Assembly (NCBI GenBank): GCA_031310005.1
Contig: CM062381.1
Coordinates: 1,550,001 to 1,614,000 of the forward strand
Direction of reading: 5' to 3'
Length of the DNA: 64,000 nucleotides
Origin: Dactylellina haptotyla
Lineage: Eukaryota > Ascomycota > Orbiliomycetes > Orbiliales > Orbiliaceae
The position numbers and the translations under genes are program-made. Below the pieces are notes generated by a model. That model saw only the letters and a list, made by a program, of their open reading frames with translations, was not told the DNA's origin and ran no database searches. Positions within the stretch are counted from its first letter, which is position 1; each line of letters begins with the position of its first letter. Positions 23,285 through 34,390 of this stretch are shown piece after piece.

Positions 23285-24553
23285 CTATTCCCACTTTCTT
23301 CGATACTCCTCCTGCATACACTTCCGCAAACATAGGGGCGTCCAGCGATTGATATCCGGTGCTCTGCACGCCTCGTCCACCTGATCGGGCCCAACGGCAA
23401 GGATGCCGGTGTCTGGAAATGCCGATTTTGGTACCCTCCCATCGACTATATCAATATACCTTACTATCCAACGGAGCCGTTCTTCTCCACTCGCGCAATT
23501 CTCACATACCCATTGTCGACATTTAACACATCTCCGAGAATTAATACACATGATACACCGCGCGAACAGTGGCGGATAACTGCCGTCACGCAGGGGGGTC
23601 GGCCGACTAGCTTCCCTAGCGGAACCGTTAAACGGCGGTGGGGAGAGGAGAGGTAGCCAGTGCGCGGGTGATTTCCCATAGATAGCCGGCCCCTCAGGCG
23701 ACGTCCCGCATCCCATGCACCCGAATCCTAAACCTATATTCGCAAGCTCTAAAAGATTGTCGTGATCCGGGCCACGGCAGAGCATGCCGTCCACTTGAAT
23801 TTTCCCCTCTGCGGCTTCGAGTACCTGGATCCATTTGTCCTGGATAGCGGTCCATGGCACGAGCGGTTGATGGTACATTTTGCCGCTTGGCAGGTACCAT
23901 TTTTCTAAAGGCGCATCGGCCACAGGTTGTGGGAGATATTCTAGCAGCTGTTCTCTCTGTTCTCTTTGCTCCCGGAATTGATATGTATTTTCCGGCGGGC
24001 CAAAAATATATAGCGCCTGTAGCTTAGGAAACCCCTTCGGACGACCGGGTTTTACCGCATCCCGTATTATTCTTGCAAGATCCGAACGCTTGTGTTCCAT
24101 CAATTTTCTGACACCGCGGACGCTTAATATCTTAACATTGTACTTCCCACTCGTGTCGAGAATGATATCGCTGAATATATCGACGGTTACGGCAATGCCA
24201 TCCAATATCAGAGTTGAAACATTCTTCAATATGTGCTGCTTTTCAAGCTGGTAAAAGATCCCTAGTAGAGGACCCGAGTAAAACTCTTCCTCCGTGAGAG
24301 CTTCGTCCATGCGCTGCGAGCGCCATGATATGCCACCTACGTCTAAGGGTATCCCGCCCTCTAATTTTGCGAGCGCGAGGGTGGTGAAGTCTAGACGTCT
24401 GAAGCTGTTCGGGGAAGACCTGAGCAGATTGTGGAATGGGCGAGAGGTGGAAGAGAGGGCGAGGAGGGAAGGTATTGGGATATGGGGGATTATTAAATCG
24501 AATATCAAGGCATTCGAAAGCAGATCTATCAAGGATGGAGGTAACAAAGACAT
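23285..24553 (-). CDS. F-box protein with Cys-rich C-terminal region
   Basis: The F-box is at the N-terminus (LIDLLSNALIFDLIIPHIPIPSLLALSSTSRPF), followed by LDFTTLALAK, so this is a probable SCF substrate receptor. The product is 422 residues from ATG 24553, single exon. The C-terminal third has two cysteine groups: GCMGCG near residue 283 and CIMCINSRRCVKCRQWVCENC near 335-355. The spacing suggests a small zinc-binding module of no named type. The frame extends upstream to an ATG at 24718, but a TATATATAT tract overlaps that ATG and the added sequence lacks domain character, so I choose 24553. Unlike the neighbouring F-box genes, no intron splits its F-box. It lies head-to-tail with the F-box gene upstream on the same strand, which ends 193 bases away. 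Confidence 0.8.
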   Translation of the reverse strand: MSLLPPSLIDLLSNALIFDLIIPHIPIPSLLALSSTSRPFHNLLRSSPNSFRRLDFTTLALAKLEGGIPLDVGGISWRSQRMDEALTEEEFYSGPLLGIFYQLEKQHILKNVSTLILDGIAVTVDIFSDIILDTSGKYNVKILSVRGVRKLMEHKRSDLARIIRDAVKPGRPKGFPKLQALYIFGPPENTYQFREQREQREQLLEYLPQPVADAPLEKWYLPSGKMYHQPLVPWTAIQDKWIQVLEAAEGKIQVDGMLCRGPDHDNLLELANIGLGFGCMGCGTSPEGPAIYGKSPAHWLPLLSPPPFNGSAREASRPTPLRDGSYPPLFARCIMCINSRRCVKCRQWVCENCASGEERLRWIVRYIDIVDGRVPKSAFPDTGILAVGPDQVDEACRAPDINRWTPLCLRKCMQEEYRRKWE

Positions 24554-24717
24554 CCTGACCGAGGTGGAACGAGATGGCCGGTGGAGGTTAAAGCTACCTC
24601 GGCGCTCGCAGCAAGAGCCAACACGAATGATATAGCGAAAATACAACACACGATAGTCTCCCTTAAGCTCGAGCTCTTTACTTCTAAACTGGTTTCGATA
24701 GGTTGGTAGGGGACACA

Positions 24718-24726
24718 TATATATAT
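24718..24726 (-). promoter_or_regulatory. TATA-like tract
   Basis: An alternating TA tract lies about 165 nt before ATG 24553 on the minus strand and is a plausible core promoter for the Cys-rich F-box gene. The short gap to the upstream gene leaves little room for other promoter elements. Confidence 0.35.
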
Positions 24727-24746
24727 TATTTGGATTTTGAATTTCT

Positions 24747-26730
24747 TCACCGCTCGTCTTCTCTCCCGTAAAACTGGTACACAGCAGTTGGAGCTGTGAA
24801 CCACGGCCTATCAGTTACTATATCGTAGTAATCTGGTGGTACATCCGTATCCCACAAGGCCGCCTCCACCCAGTCGACCTCCAATTTCGCAGCTTCCATT
24901 TGCTTGAGCGATGACTGTTCAACAACTGGGTGAAACTTGGCTCGGCCTCCCTCGACGTCCGGGTCTTTTTTTACCCAATTAACTGAGAATATTCTCATTT
25001 CACGAGCTTCGTGCCCCACGATGATAAATCGAGCGCGTGGCTGACCGACCACCATCTCACAAATATGCTTGGCTATACAGTCCGCAACATATTTAGTGGC
25101 TACACTCCCCGCAAAGTCTACAGAGCCTGGTGTCTCGATTTCGTAGAATATGTTCGGGGTGGTAACGACTTGTATTGTCCGCAACCGTTCCACAAGTTGG
25201 ATTCTCTCCGGGCATTTTTCGACATGGCAAGAATCTACGAGCCGAGCCTCCTATTTTAAACACACTCGTCAGCTTTTCAAGAAGACATGCTACATCTTCT
25301 CGTTTCTAAAAAAGAAAGAACATAAGCATGCAACCTACGTAATCTGAGCTCCACCGGATGTCCCTGGTCGTCGATATCGGCCACGTAATCGTCATGCTCT
25401 CCAAATGGACATCGTTTTCCATAACGGCCTGCCTCCAAGCACTGTTCCAATCTGGGTGGTCGCCTGGAGACTGTTCAAGAGTGACATTGAGATGCCGTAA
25501 CGTTTCTTTCTGCTTGGAGATTAGTCGATGTACGCCAAGAGTCCAATACGAATTCTCATCTAGCAGCTCATCCGGAAGGGCTCGCCTGATATAGAGCTGG
25601 AGAGATTCTAATCCTGGAGAGAGGTTTTCGAGGAATGCAGATGGACCTTCCAAATTCACCCCGTACCGCCCACTGTAGAAAGTGAGTGCCAACCGTCGAA
25701 TACAGAACGGTTGATCCTCACTGACATAATCAGGTAGCAGCGGGGGGGAAGTTGCGAGGGTTGTGGAGAATGAGATCCGTAACTGCATAGGAGCGGCCTG
25801 GAGGAGAGGACAAGACCGTCCCCGATGCGCCGTTGTATATTTTGAGCCGTCGGACAGAAGAGGTTAAACATGGGTATAATGAGTTCTCGCATATGGAAAA
25901 TACGTCCATGCTTCCGTCAAAATCATCATACAATGACCTAAAGAATAGATCGCATTCATCGAGGGCCTCCGTAGATGTCACAATGTGAAGGACGGCGGTG
26001 ACCGAGCGTAGGGTTAGGAGACCTCGTGCGGTAAATTTCCGCAGAGCGGGGAATAGCAAACACTCTAAGTTCTCGTTGTATCTTTCGCCAGTTTTGGATT
26101 GCTGGTGGTCATCGGAGAACTGTAAGTCTAGGACCGTCAATGATTTCGATTGGAATGGGAATTGTTGCAAAATGCTGTGGGACAAAATGCTCGATTCGCA
26201 GCCGTCGTAGTATCTATATATTTATTTTTTAACCCAGGCAATCTACAATGGAGAAAGAAAGGAAAAGTCGCTAGACTACTTTTCCAACATACTTGAAGGT
26301 TTGGAGGCTATCTGGTGGGAGTGTAGTCAATAGGTTCGACGTGAGATCAGATAATATAATGGGTACATCCATGCCGTATTTTGGTGAGCCGTTGCGACGG
26401 CATTTAAACATTAGCCCTTCCTTACATAGGACGAGCAAATGCTTAATATATTTTGGACCAGACGGCCCCCCAAGTGTTAAAATTTTACTCCATGGTTCGG
26501 GAAACGAGGGTATTGGATCGGTTCTTTTGGCTCTCAGGACGATTTTTTGGTAGATGATTCGCTTGCAGCGCTCGTTGAACCGGCGGTTCACGCGAGCCAG
26601 CATTGCAAGATCATGGCGGCGAAGCTACGTGGGTTAGCACGCTTAACAGTTTGAAGATGCGCTTCAGCTTGTTCGTTCCACACACCCTTTCTACGATATC
26701 TTCCACTATCTCTGGTGGGAGAGTATCCAT
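24747..26730 (-). pseudogene. F-box/LRR-like gene with a one-base frameshift in a C7 run
   Basis: The exons are 26686-26730, 26293-26624, 25339-26213 and 24747-25250, with introns of 61, 79 and 88 nt (branch sites GCTAAC and GCTGAC). Exon 1 MDTLPPEIVEDIVER joins LRRHDLAMLARVNRRFNERC to form an F-box. LRR-like stretches follow (LTVLDLQFSDD, VRRLKIYNGASG, IRRLALTFYSG, LESLQLYIRRALP, LRHLNVTLEQSPG). Within exon 3 the frame breaks at the seven-base homopolymer 25742-25748. Upstream the frame reads into TGA a few codons later, while the downstream sequence continues in the +1 neighbour frame with good LRR-like character. Removing one base of the run would make all downstream phases agree (about 584 residues). 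Either a real inactivating indel or a sequencing error explains this. I label it a pseudogene only provisionally; all four exons otherwise look intact. Confidence 0.7.
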
Positions 26731-28483
26731 GGTCAAAAAGCTGCCGATTCTAGTAAGGTAGTGACTGTGAATCCAATACGAGGGCGAGCGGACTCGAAGA
26801 GGGTAAATAAATGCTGAGTAACACTGTCTCTGATTCTATCGCAAGAGGGCAGTTTGCATATGTCGATTTCCCGTCTCACTGAGTCGTAGCTGAAGGCAAG
26901 GCGCTGCCCACTTTGAGGCCGGCTTGCGGCACCGGATTGATATCGATATCCGTCAACAACCACCACACGAAAATTGTGTTGCGGAGGTCAACACACAATC
27001 TCCCTCGCTTCTTGCAGAGGTTAGCCCGCCTCCTCCACTTGTCTCGAGGTCCTCCACACCACCATGCTAATCTCAAGTGAAATTGGTCGCTGATGAGGTG
27101 TGCCTAGACCAGACGACGGCTACGCATGCATTCTCGGATCGTTCGAGTGAGCTTCAGCATCGCAATGGCATCGTTAGCGATACGCTACTCGAGTAGCTAG
27201 AACCAAAACAGCAATCGATCTACGGCCTTCGCGACAGAGGTTAACAGCAGCTCGGATATGATTTTCCCCATGGGCTCGATTCTGTCAAACAATCGCCAAG
27301 TGAGTGTTTCCAATGTCGCAAGAAACGCCATGCACTCGCTGGTCTCTGGGGCAGCTGCATTTTTGGCGGGCTGCCGAAATTAAAGCCCTCAATCGGCTCC
27401 TGGATCGCTCGCAACTCAAATACCCCAATTTGGTCTGGAAGTCCCCCCTCAGATCTGGTTACGAGACTGGTCCCCCTCCTTGATTCAGGTTGCTCGTATT
27501 AGCAGCAGCAAGCCAACGCCGTGTTGTCTTGCAGACAAAGCTGAACTGTAGACTTTTTTTTCCATCATGGTTCAGTCACAAATAGCAAGTGTGTGTGTGT
27601 ACAGGCGGCTTATCGACGAACGGTACCAAAGAGTGAGGTACCGAGTACCGTTTTGGGTGCAGAGTTTAGCATGTCTGGGGAAGTTCTCAGTGTCGCGAAC
27701 CAAAGTATTTGCAGCCAAATGCGGCGTTGGGTGACCGGGTGATCCACTTTCGACAAGCTTTGAGACCCTGGGCGAATGCTACCAAACCGCCCCCTTAAAT
27801 AGCAGCCAGTTGACAATTGTGGTTAGGACCTGCAGGAGAGAGCATGCGTCTGTGGTCGCAAAAAGCCGGGCAAAACCAGCAGGGAAGAAAAGTGGGAGAA
27901 GTGTGGCACCAGCGAATTTGGCCAAATTCCTGTTATTGAAGCACTCGATCCGGAAGTCGGGGTCGCGCTGGGTCTTTCCTTTCTGCTGGCCCGACTAATT
28001 AAATTTCTCGCCCACTCTTTTAAGGCTTTCCACGTCCCTCTTTTCTCTCCTCCTTCGATACTATTCCTCCTCTAACTCTTCTGTCGACGCCACGCCGAAT
28101 ATACCTGTCAACTGCTTGCCATTCGTTTCTGGCGGTTGCTTGTATTTCCTTCGCCCGCTCGCTATCTTTTCTCTTTGATACCTTCGTAACATTCGTTGAA
28201 GTTTTTACCTTCTCTTCTCTCTCCGTCGCTTTGACCGGCCGAAAAGGGGGTTTCGTTTCGACTGGCCGACTGTCTTGCCCCTTGCGACAATCACACCAAC
28301 AACAACACACGCCCCGACGATCACCACGCGAGAGTGAGAGTGAGAACGATTCAATACATTTCGACGTCGGCCCGCTTTAAATAGTATCAACCCCCGTGCA
28401 TATCTTTCGAGGAGGATACCGGGATAGACTGCCTCTCGTCTTTATATACCGTCACACAGTATCGCATATTCGCATAGCCCGCC
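26731..28483. other. Divergent intergenic region (F-box gene / Crh gene)
   Basis: About 1.75 kb lies between divergent genes. Minus-strand open frames at 26733-27076 have no recognisable content. A short GT run is at about 27588-27600, and TATA-like TTTAAATAG (28376-28384) and TTTATATACC (28441-28450) precede the Crh start. Confidence 0.5.
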
Positions 28484-30030
28484 ATGGTTCGTTTATCGAC
28501 AGTGGGAGCCGCCGTGCTCTTGGCTTCGTCCGTCTCGGCCCAAATTACAAAGGAGTGCGGAGATGGCCTCGGAAAGTGCCCGTCTAATAAGCCTTGCTGC
28601 TCTCGTAAGTGCTCCATCGATAACGAATAGCTGTCTGCTATCACTATGAAGCTTCCACGATTTTTAACATTTTTTATTCTTCTCATGTTACAGAGTACGG
28701 TCAGTGTGGTGTTGGTGCATACTGCCTGGGAGGATGCGATCCCTCCTGGTCCAACTCGGTGAAATCGTGCATGCCCGTCCCGCAATGTCAGTCGAAGAAG
28801 TACACGTTCACCAAATCCGACGATTCGCCGATCGTCTCGAACACCAAGTTCCTTGGTGACCCATCAAACGCCGACTGGGTCAGTGACGGTCAACCTCTCT
28901 TTGCCAACAACGTAGTCTACCTCACTATGGCACCAGACACCGTCGGAACTGTGCTTGCTTCGACGAGATATGTTTGGTATGGCAAGATCTCTGCCACCAT
29001 GAGAACTTCGAAGGGGCAGGGTGTAGTCAGCGCTTTCATCATGATGAGTGACGTCAAGGACGAAATCGATTACGAGTGGGTCGGTGTTGACCTTCAAACC
29101 TCCCAAACCAACTACTACTGGAACGGTATCCCGGATTGTAAGTCACCATCGCCTGTGCCCAGTTACATTTAGCGCCATGAAGCAGAGCTAACCAGGTCCA
29201 CAGATACCCACTCCGGCAATATCTCCCTCGCCAAGGATACCAACACCTACTCCGATTGGCACACATACACTATCGACTGGACACCTGATAGCATCACCTG
29301 GTCCGTTGATGGACAGGTTGGCCGTGTTCAAAAGCGCGCTGACACTCTCAACAAGACTACCGGTATCTACGAATTCCCACAGACCCCATCCCGTGTCCAG
29401 CTTTCCCTCTGGCCCGGTGGTCTCGCCTCCAACGGCAAAGGTACCATCGACTGGGCTGGTGGTTTGATCAACTGGGATGATGATGAAATCAAAAAGAACG
29501 GCTACTTCTACGCCATGGTCCGAGACGTTACAGTCGAATGCTATAACCCTCCAAGCAACTCCGGAAGTGGAAAGGTCTCCTACGCCTACAAGAACTTGGA
29601 CAAAGTCAGCAGCTCCGTCGAACTCAGCAACGACAGAACCTGGCTCAAGTCTTTCCTCGCCACTGGTGAAAATAAGGATAAGGAACTCCCAGCCCAACAG
29701 TCCCAGGCTACCACCATCGTCTCCACAGACGCCGCAGGTAAGGCCACAACTGTTGTCAGCACTGTCGCCCCAACCGACTCGAACATTGGAACTGTTCCCG
29801 GTCTCGATGGTGCCGGTTTCGACAGCGGTGATTTGAACAACGGCGGTACCAATGGAGGTGGTGATGGCAGCGGCAGCGGTGGCTCTGGAACTGACCCAAC
29901 CAACCCAACAAGCACTGGATGGAGCCAGTCCGACAAAGCTGGAGGCTCTAGCGACGCCTCTAAGATTCTCATCGTAGGCGGCAACCTGATAGCGATGATG
30001 TTGATTGGTGTGTGGATGGTCGCTTTGTAA
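28484..30030 (+). CDS. UTR2: GPI-anchored Crh-type GH16 chitin-glucan transglycosidase with CBM18-like domain (Utr2/Crh2-like)
   Basis: Crh enzymes crosslink chitin to beta-1,6- and beta-1,3-glucan at the cell wall. Exons 28484-28604, 28694-29137 and 29204-30030 give 463 residues, with both introns in phase 1 (89 and 66 nt). A signal peptide (MVRLSTVGAAVLLASSVSA) is followed by a Cys-rich chitin-binding CBM18-like module at about residues 23-67 (ECGDGLGKCPSNKPCCSQYGQCG). The GH16 catalytic core follows, with the motif DEIDYEWVG at 163-171; E164 and E168 are the expected nucleophile and acid/base, with D166 between them. A Gly/Ser/Thr-rich stem from about 380 leads to a C-terminal hydrophobic GPI signal (ILIVGGNLIAMMLIGVWMVAL). 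The CBM18 together with GH16 and GPI resembles yeast Utr2 more than Crh1, so the symbol is by architecture. Confidence 0.94.
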
Positions 30031-31511
30031 GGACATGTAAATGAATGAATTGATTGATTGATTGCATGCTTGGAGTGTATCTCTTTCTTCCATTCATTTG
30101 TGTTTTTATTAGTTCGGAGTAATATTTGATAATTATCTACATCGTTGTTCCATGGGCCTCATTTTCGTTGATTTTTCTCATCTTCACAAAAAGAATGATT
30201 TGTTTAGTCTAGTTTCTTTTTTTGTCTCATTCCATCGGTAGGCTTTATTAGGAGGGGTTAATTCATGGGATCTGGTAGGACCAAGAGTCTGGTCTTCCTG
30301 GGCATATTTCTTCACCAAATATCTTTTTTATCTTCCCAACGATGTGTGTGTGTGTTTTCGAAACCTTTTTTTTTTTTTTTTTGAAAAAGACATTCGCTGT
30401 TCATTCATGGTTCTTATGTCATCCAATAGCATACTTTACTCTATTCACAATAGTGCGGCGCATGCACAATCTTATCCATGTGCGGGCCGACTCCACCTTA
30501 AAAAAACAATAAAATATTTTTAAAATTAATAATAAATTTTGGGGAGCGCGAAGCTAGCTATTTGAGGTTTAGGGACCAAAACATCTGGCCTGAAAGCGAA
30601 TCGGGCTTGGTGAGGACGTCCGGACACGCTTGCTTGCAAAGCGAAAAACCATTAGCGATCGATTTTGTGCTGGCCGGGACGGAGTATCCTGAACGACACG
30701 CAAACCAGAAAACCCCTGCAGACTAATGGGTGAAGAAGCTTCCTAGGTGCGAATTGAGACGGAGGAGTAGCAAAACATTATAATGTCTCCGAAAAATAGG
30801 ATACCAGGATCGTTTCCAACCAAGGATGACGGAGACGTCCAGTGATATTTTTTTCGTGTGTTGTGGATTGCGAACGCAACCTTCCAGATTCCTGCAGACT
30901 AGACTCGTTCTCGATTACTGATATGTTTTCCTTTGGCTGTACTCAACAGATTAGTTGAAAGGATTCTTAGTGATAAATTTAGTTTAGGAATCATCACTAT
31001 TCATTATTGTTGTGTAAATGTTTACCCAAGGGCCTCTCGACGGTTTCTGGCAGAGAACAGTTGGTGGCAGAACGGACTAGTTCAGCAACATTAATCAGTA
31101 TCTTATCTAGGATCTAGCAAAAGTCTGTATAATCTATATGACCCTGTCAATAGTGAATGAGGGTTTTATCAACCATTATCAAGTATCAATAAAACGTATA
31201 ACGAGCGTGGTTTCAAGTGCCTCCAACAGGACCTCGGGTATATATCAAAAAATCCTGATAACCTATCTCTGCTAGTACTACATAGATATATCGATAACGG
31301 TGAAGACAATAGTTATGCAAAGCACCGCAATAGCGCTTCTTGTAATATACATTTACATTCGAATGCGTCAAAATAGACAAGTCAAATTTCCACCTACAGT
31401 ATCTTGGTGTCCGATAACGAGTCTATCTATTGTTACATTCTATCAATAGCGATTTGGCATACTAAAGAAAGAAAGAACTAAATGAGCGAAATTTGAGGGA
31501 GACCAGAAGAA
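30031..31511. other. Convergent intergenic region, AT-rich
   Basis: This lies between the 3' ends of the Crh gene and the small secreted-protein gene. It contains a T20-like run at about 30366-30382 and a strongly AT-rich patch near 30500-30540. No gene seen. Confidence 0.55.
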
Positions 31512-32290
31512 CTAAGCTTTAAAGAAAGTTGAGAATGACGACGCTAAATTCTCATCCGGAGTGGGATCAATATACATTGGGCACTCGAAATAGCAATCAA
31601 AAGAAGTAGCCTATTCCAGAAAGTGACGAGGTTAGTTATGAAAATATATAACCGAAGCCGCTGTAGAGAAAATATGGGATACCGTACATTACCGTCATCG
31701 TATCTCAAACCGTTAATCCACGTGTCGAATCTTCCTTTGAATTCGAATCCCGGCAACTGACTTACATCCCGACAGTGCGGGAAAAAATTGGGATCCCAGT
31801 AATCGTCGTCCGGGTTGCCGTTGTGATCGGTATGAAAGGCTACAGAGACATCCTCTGGCGGACCAACGTAAAATTGAATATAATCACGATCAGATGGGCT
31901 AGTGCGCCGGAACAGATGCTGAGGAGAGGCCCGGATAAGAGGAAGTCCGGGGACGCTTTGGAAGCACCATTCTTTGTCGTATCCGTTGCACGAGGTTTTC
32001 GTGGGACCAACTCTTTGGAAGGGGTCCGAGATGAGGTCGTCGATCGTGATATCGGGATATACGCCTCTGTATACTTCTAACTCGATTTCGTCACGCCAGA
32101 CGCCGTAAGGTTTGCTGTGGTAGTCTCCGAAGGCGGTCCAGTCAATGTGGATCTTGCATATTTCACCTATATTTGCGTCCGCTAATGGCGTTCGTCTTTT
32201 AAATAGCTTTGGGTGAGGTGCTGCCTGGCCGTGAGAGAAGAAGACAGAGCCCAAGAGGAAGATTTTTGATAGCGATTTAACTGGCGCCAT
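31512..32290 (-). CDS. Small secreted cysteine-containing protein, no recognised family
   Basis: Exons 31688-32290 and 31512-31610 join in phase 0 across a 77-nt intron (GTACGG...AATAG, branch ACTAAC), giving 233 residues. I start at MAPVKS (32290, context AAAATGG) rather than the in-frame ATG 33 bases upstream. A signal peptide (SKIFLLGSVFFSHGQAA) is followed by PHPKLFKRR, a basic site that Kex2-type proteases could cut. The mature part is acidic and aromatic-rich and has six cysteines: EIC, TSC, EWC, PHC, DC and EC. The last two lie only in exon 2, in FDCYFECPM, which supports the splice choice. The even cysteine count suggests disulphides. Function is unknown; an effector-like or extracellular role is inference only. 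Confidence 0.75.
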
Positions 32291-34390
32291 TTTCTTTGGG
32301 ATAATAATACAAGTAATTTGCAAATAGACCTAAGTTTTTCATATAACTATTGCAGTGGAATTGGTGACGTCGAATGGCAGTTCGCAATTGGTAGAGATCG
32401 ATAAACCGAAGATCGTCGAGGCCCGTTAGTTCTATTTATCGATAATTCCCTCGCACTGATAGTTTAATTATCGGATCCCACATTCTAAAGATAAAGCATT
32501 TACAATTCCCTGCAGCTGTGCCATTTCTGTGCCGTTGAAATGATACCAAACTTTAGGCCATCTCTATACTGTAGTTTAAATTTCTATCAATATTTCAACA
32601 GGATCCGTTTCAGAAACTGAACTGATTGGGGATTCTCCAAGGGTCATCGTGTTTGAAAGGACTATACCCTCTAGTCCTTGACTGTTACGTTTCTTAGTAA
32701 TCGGATCTAATGTCGCCGATATTTGAAATGGACAGCTCTCTCTAACTAATTGTTTACTATGTGGTGGGTAGACGGTAGGAAACTTTAGCGTTAGGGATAT
32801 ACATAGGTACACCTAGGATATGATCTACAAAAAGACGCTGAGAAGTAAGAGAAAGGATAGATGTGGTACATGAAATATTCGCAAACAGTAAACATAGGCA
32901 TTTCAGTCAACGTTTTTCCATCCTTAGGGTTTCTATAGTATAGTGGCACCTATTTTATTTCGGCTATACGTTGTCAACAACTCTAGGGTTTGTGTACCTG
33001 GAGATTATATTGGGCCGTCTCCTGCTCGTTTCTTAAAACGATCGCGATTCCAATAAGCGCTTAAGCGTAGAAATAAAACGTTGAGTGCCGAAATTATACT
33101 TGCAATCTCGATCTCGAATATTTAAAAATGATTGCTGCAAAAATAATCGTACCATACCGAGGACTCACTAAATTACATTTGCAAATATACCTCTCATTTT
33201 GGGGCTGTTAGGGCTGCTGTCTACCGCCAGAGACCCGAACCCGAGGCCCCAGCTCGGATATCGTGCGATGGAGCCACAGCAGCCGGCCTAAGTAGAAAGC
33301 TAAGGGATAGAGGAGAGCTCAGACTTTTCGATGTTACACGACGTCTTTTATACCTAAAGCTCCAATCGGCCAGGCGGGCCAGGCCAAAAATAGCGATAAA
33401 CTGGCGCTATTGGACTGCTCGGAGGAATCTCGGGGAGACAAAAAAGGCGCCGCCCAGACCACTCAAAAATGCCACTAAAACTTGTGTTGGCTGGCGCCGA
33501 AAAAGTGTATTGATAAGGCAAAGCGTCGCAATACAGTGGTGAACAGTTAGCTTCGGAGAACCTTGTCCCGGCCGTCGATCTCCCATGCAGAATATTCTCT
33601 TGCATGTGTGTGCATGGATTATATGCAAAGGACATGATTCATACTCGACGTCGAAGTGACGATAGGCCGTTCGACGTTTGCCGCGTCCTTCGTAATTCGC
33701 CCTAGCTGATTAGTCCTTTTGTGTATCGATTGCCGACTATCGGTGGGTCTGGGGAATGGCAATTCGATTCGATCTTCCGTTTTATAAATGAATACAATTA
33801 CGGGTTTGAAATGGTTTGTAATCGACCTTTGTTCAGAATAGACGTTCGGAGCTAGTAAATAAGATACATACCGCTGCTTAGGGACTAAATGCCTTATCAA
33901 CTTGGAGTTCGAAACCTTCCCGCCTTCATGCAGGGCAATGGCAACCTTATCGTCTGCATAGCTGCTCCCTTCTCCACAAACTCGCCTAGCTCGAGAGGAG
34001 AGTTCAACCCAGACGCAAGCATCCCTCGACACGAGTTCCCACACCTTTTATTATAAAAGAAAGCAGAAAAATTAAAAAATGCTACTTAAAATTCAATTAC
34101 TAAGCTTATCGTATGATGGAGCCCGCACTTGCCGTCGTACTTTCGCCGTCCCCTAGTACCGGATTTCTACCGATCTATAGAGGTGAGGCTCTATAAAAAT
34201 GCTCGTGAGAAATATCTGAAATGGCTCGATATCCATCTCAAGAGCGGCAAAAATCCAACCGCGCAACACGCAGACTAGACCCCAATATCCAAGTCATTGG
34301 ATTTTGGCTTCTGATAGCTAGTCAATCGTACTTTTTTTGATCTGCAGGAAAAAGCCTATATTTTTTGAGGCATCTCACCTTACAGTTACA
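32291..34390. other. Divergent intergenic region (secreted protein / MFS transporter)
   Basis: About 2.1 kb lies between two divergent promoters. Minus-strand open frames of up to 141 codons (33354-34044) lack domain or splice support. No RNA gene seen. Confidence 0.5.

Noticed and set aside
26733-27076. Possible further coding exon upstream of the frameshifted F-box gene
   Set aside because: The F-box of that gene is complete from ATG 26730, and the upstream frames show no continuation of a known domain.
33354-34044. Minus-strand open frames of 93 and 141 codons upstream of the MFS gene
   Set aside because: They overlap in different frames, lack domains, and sit in a promoter region.
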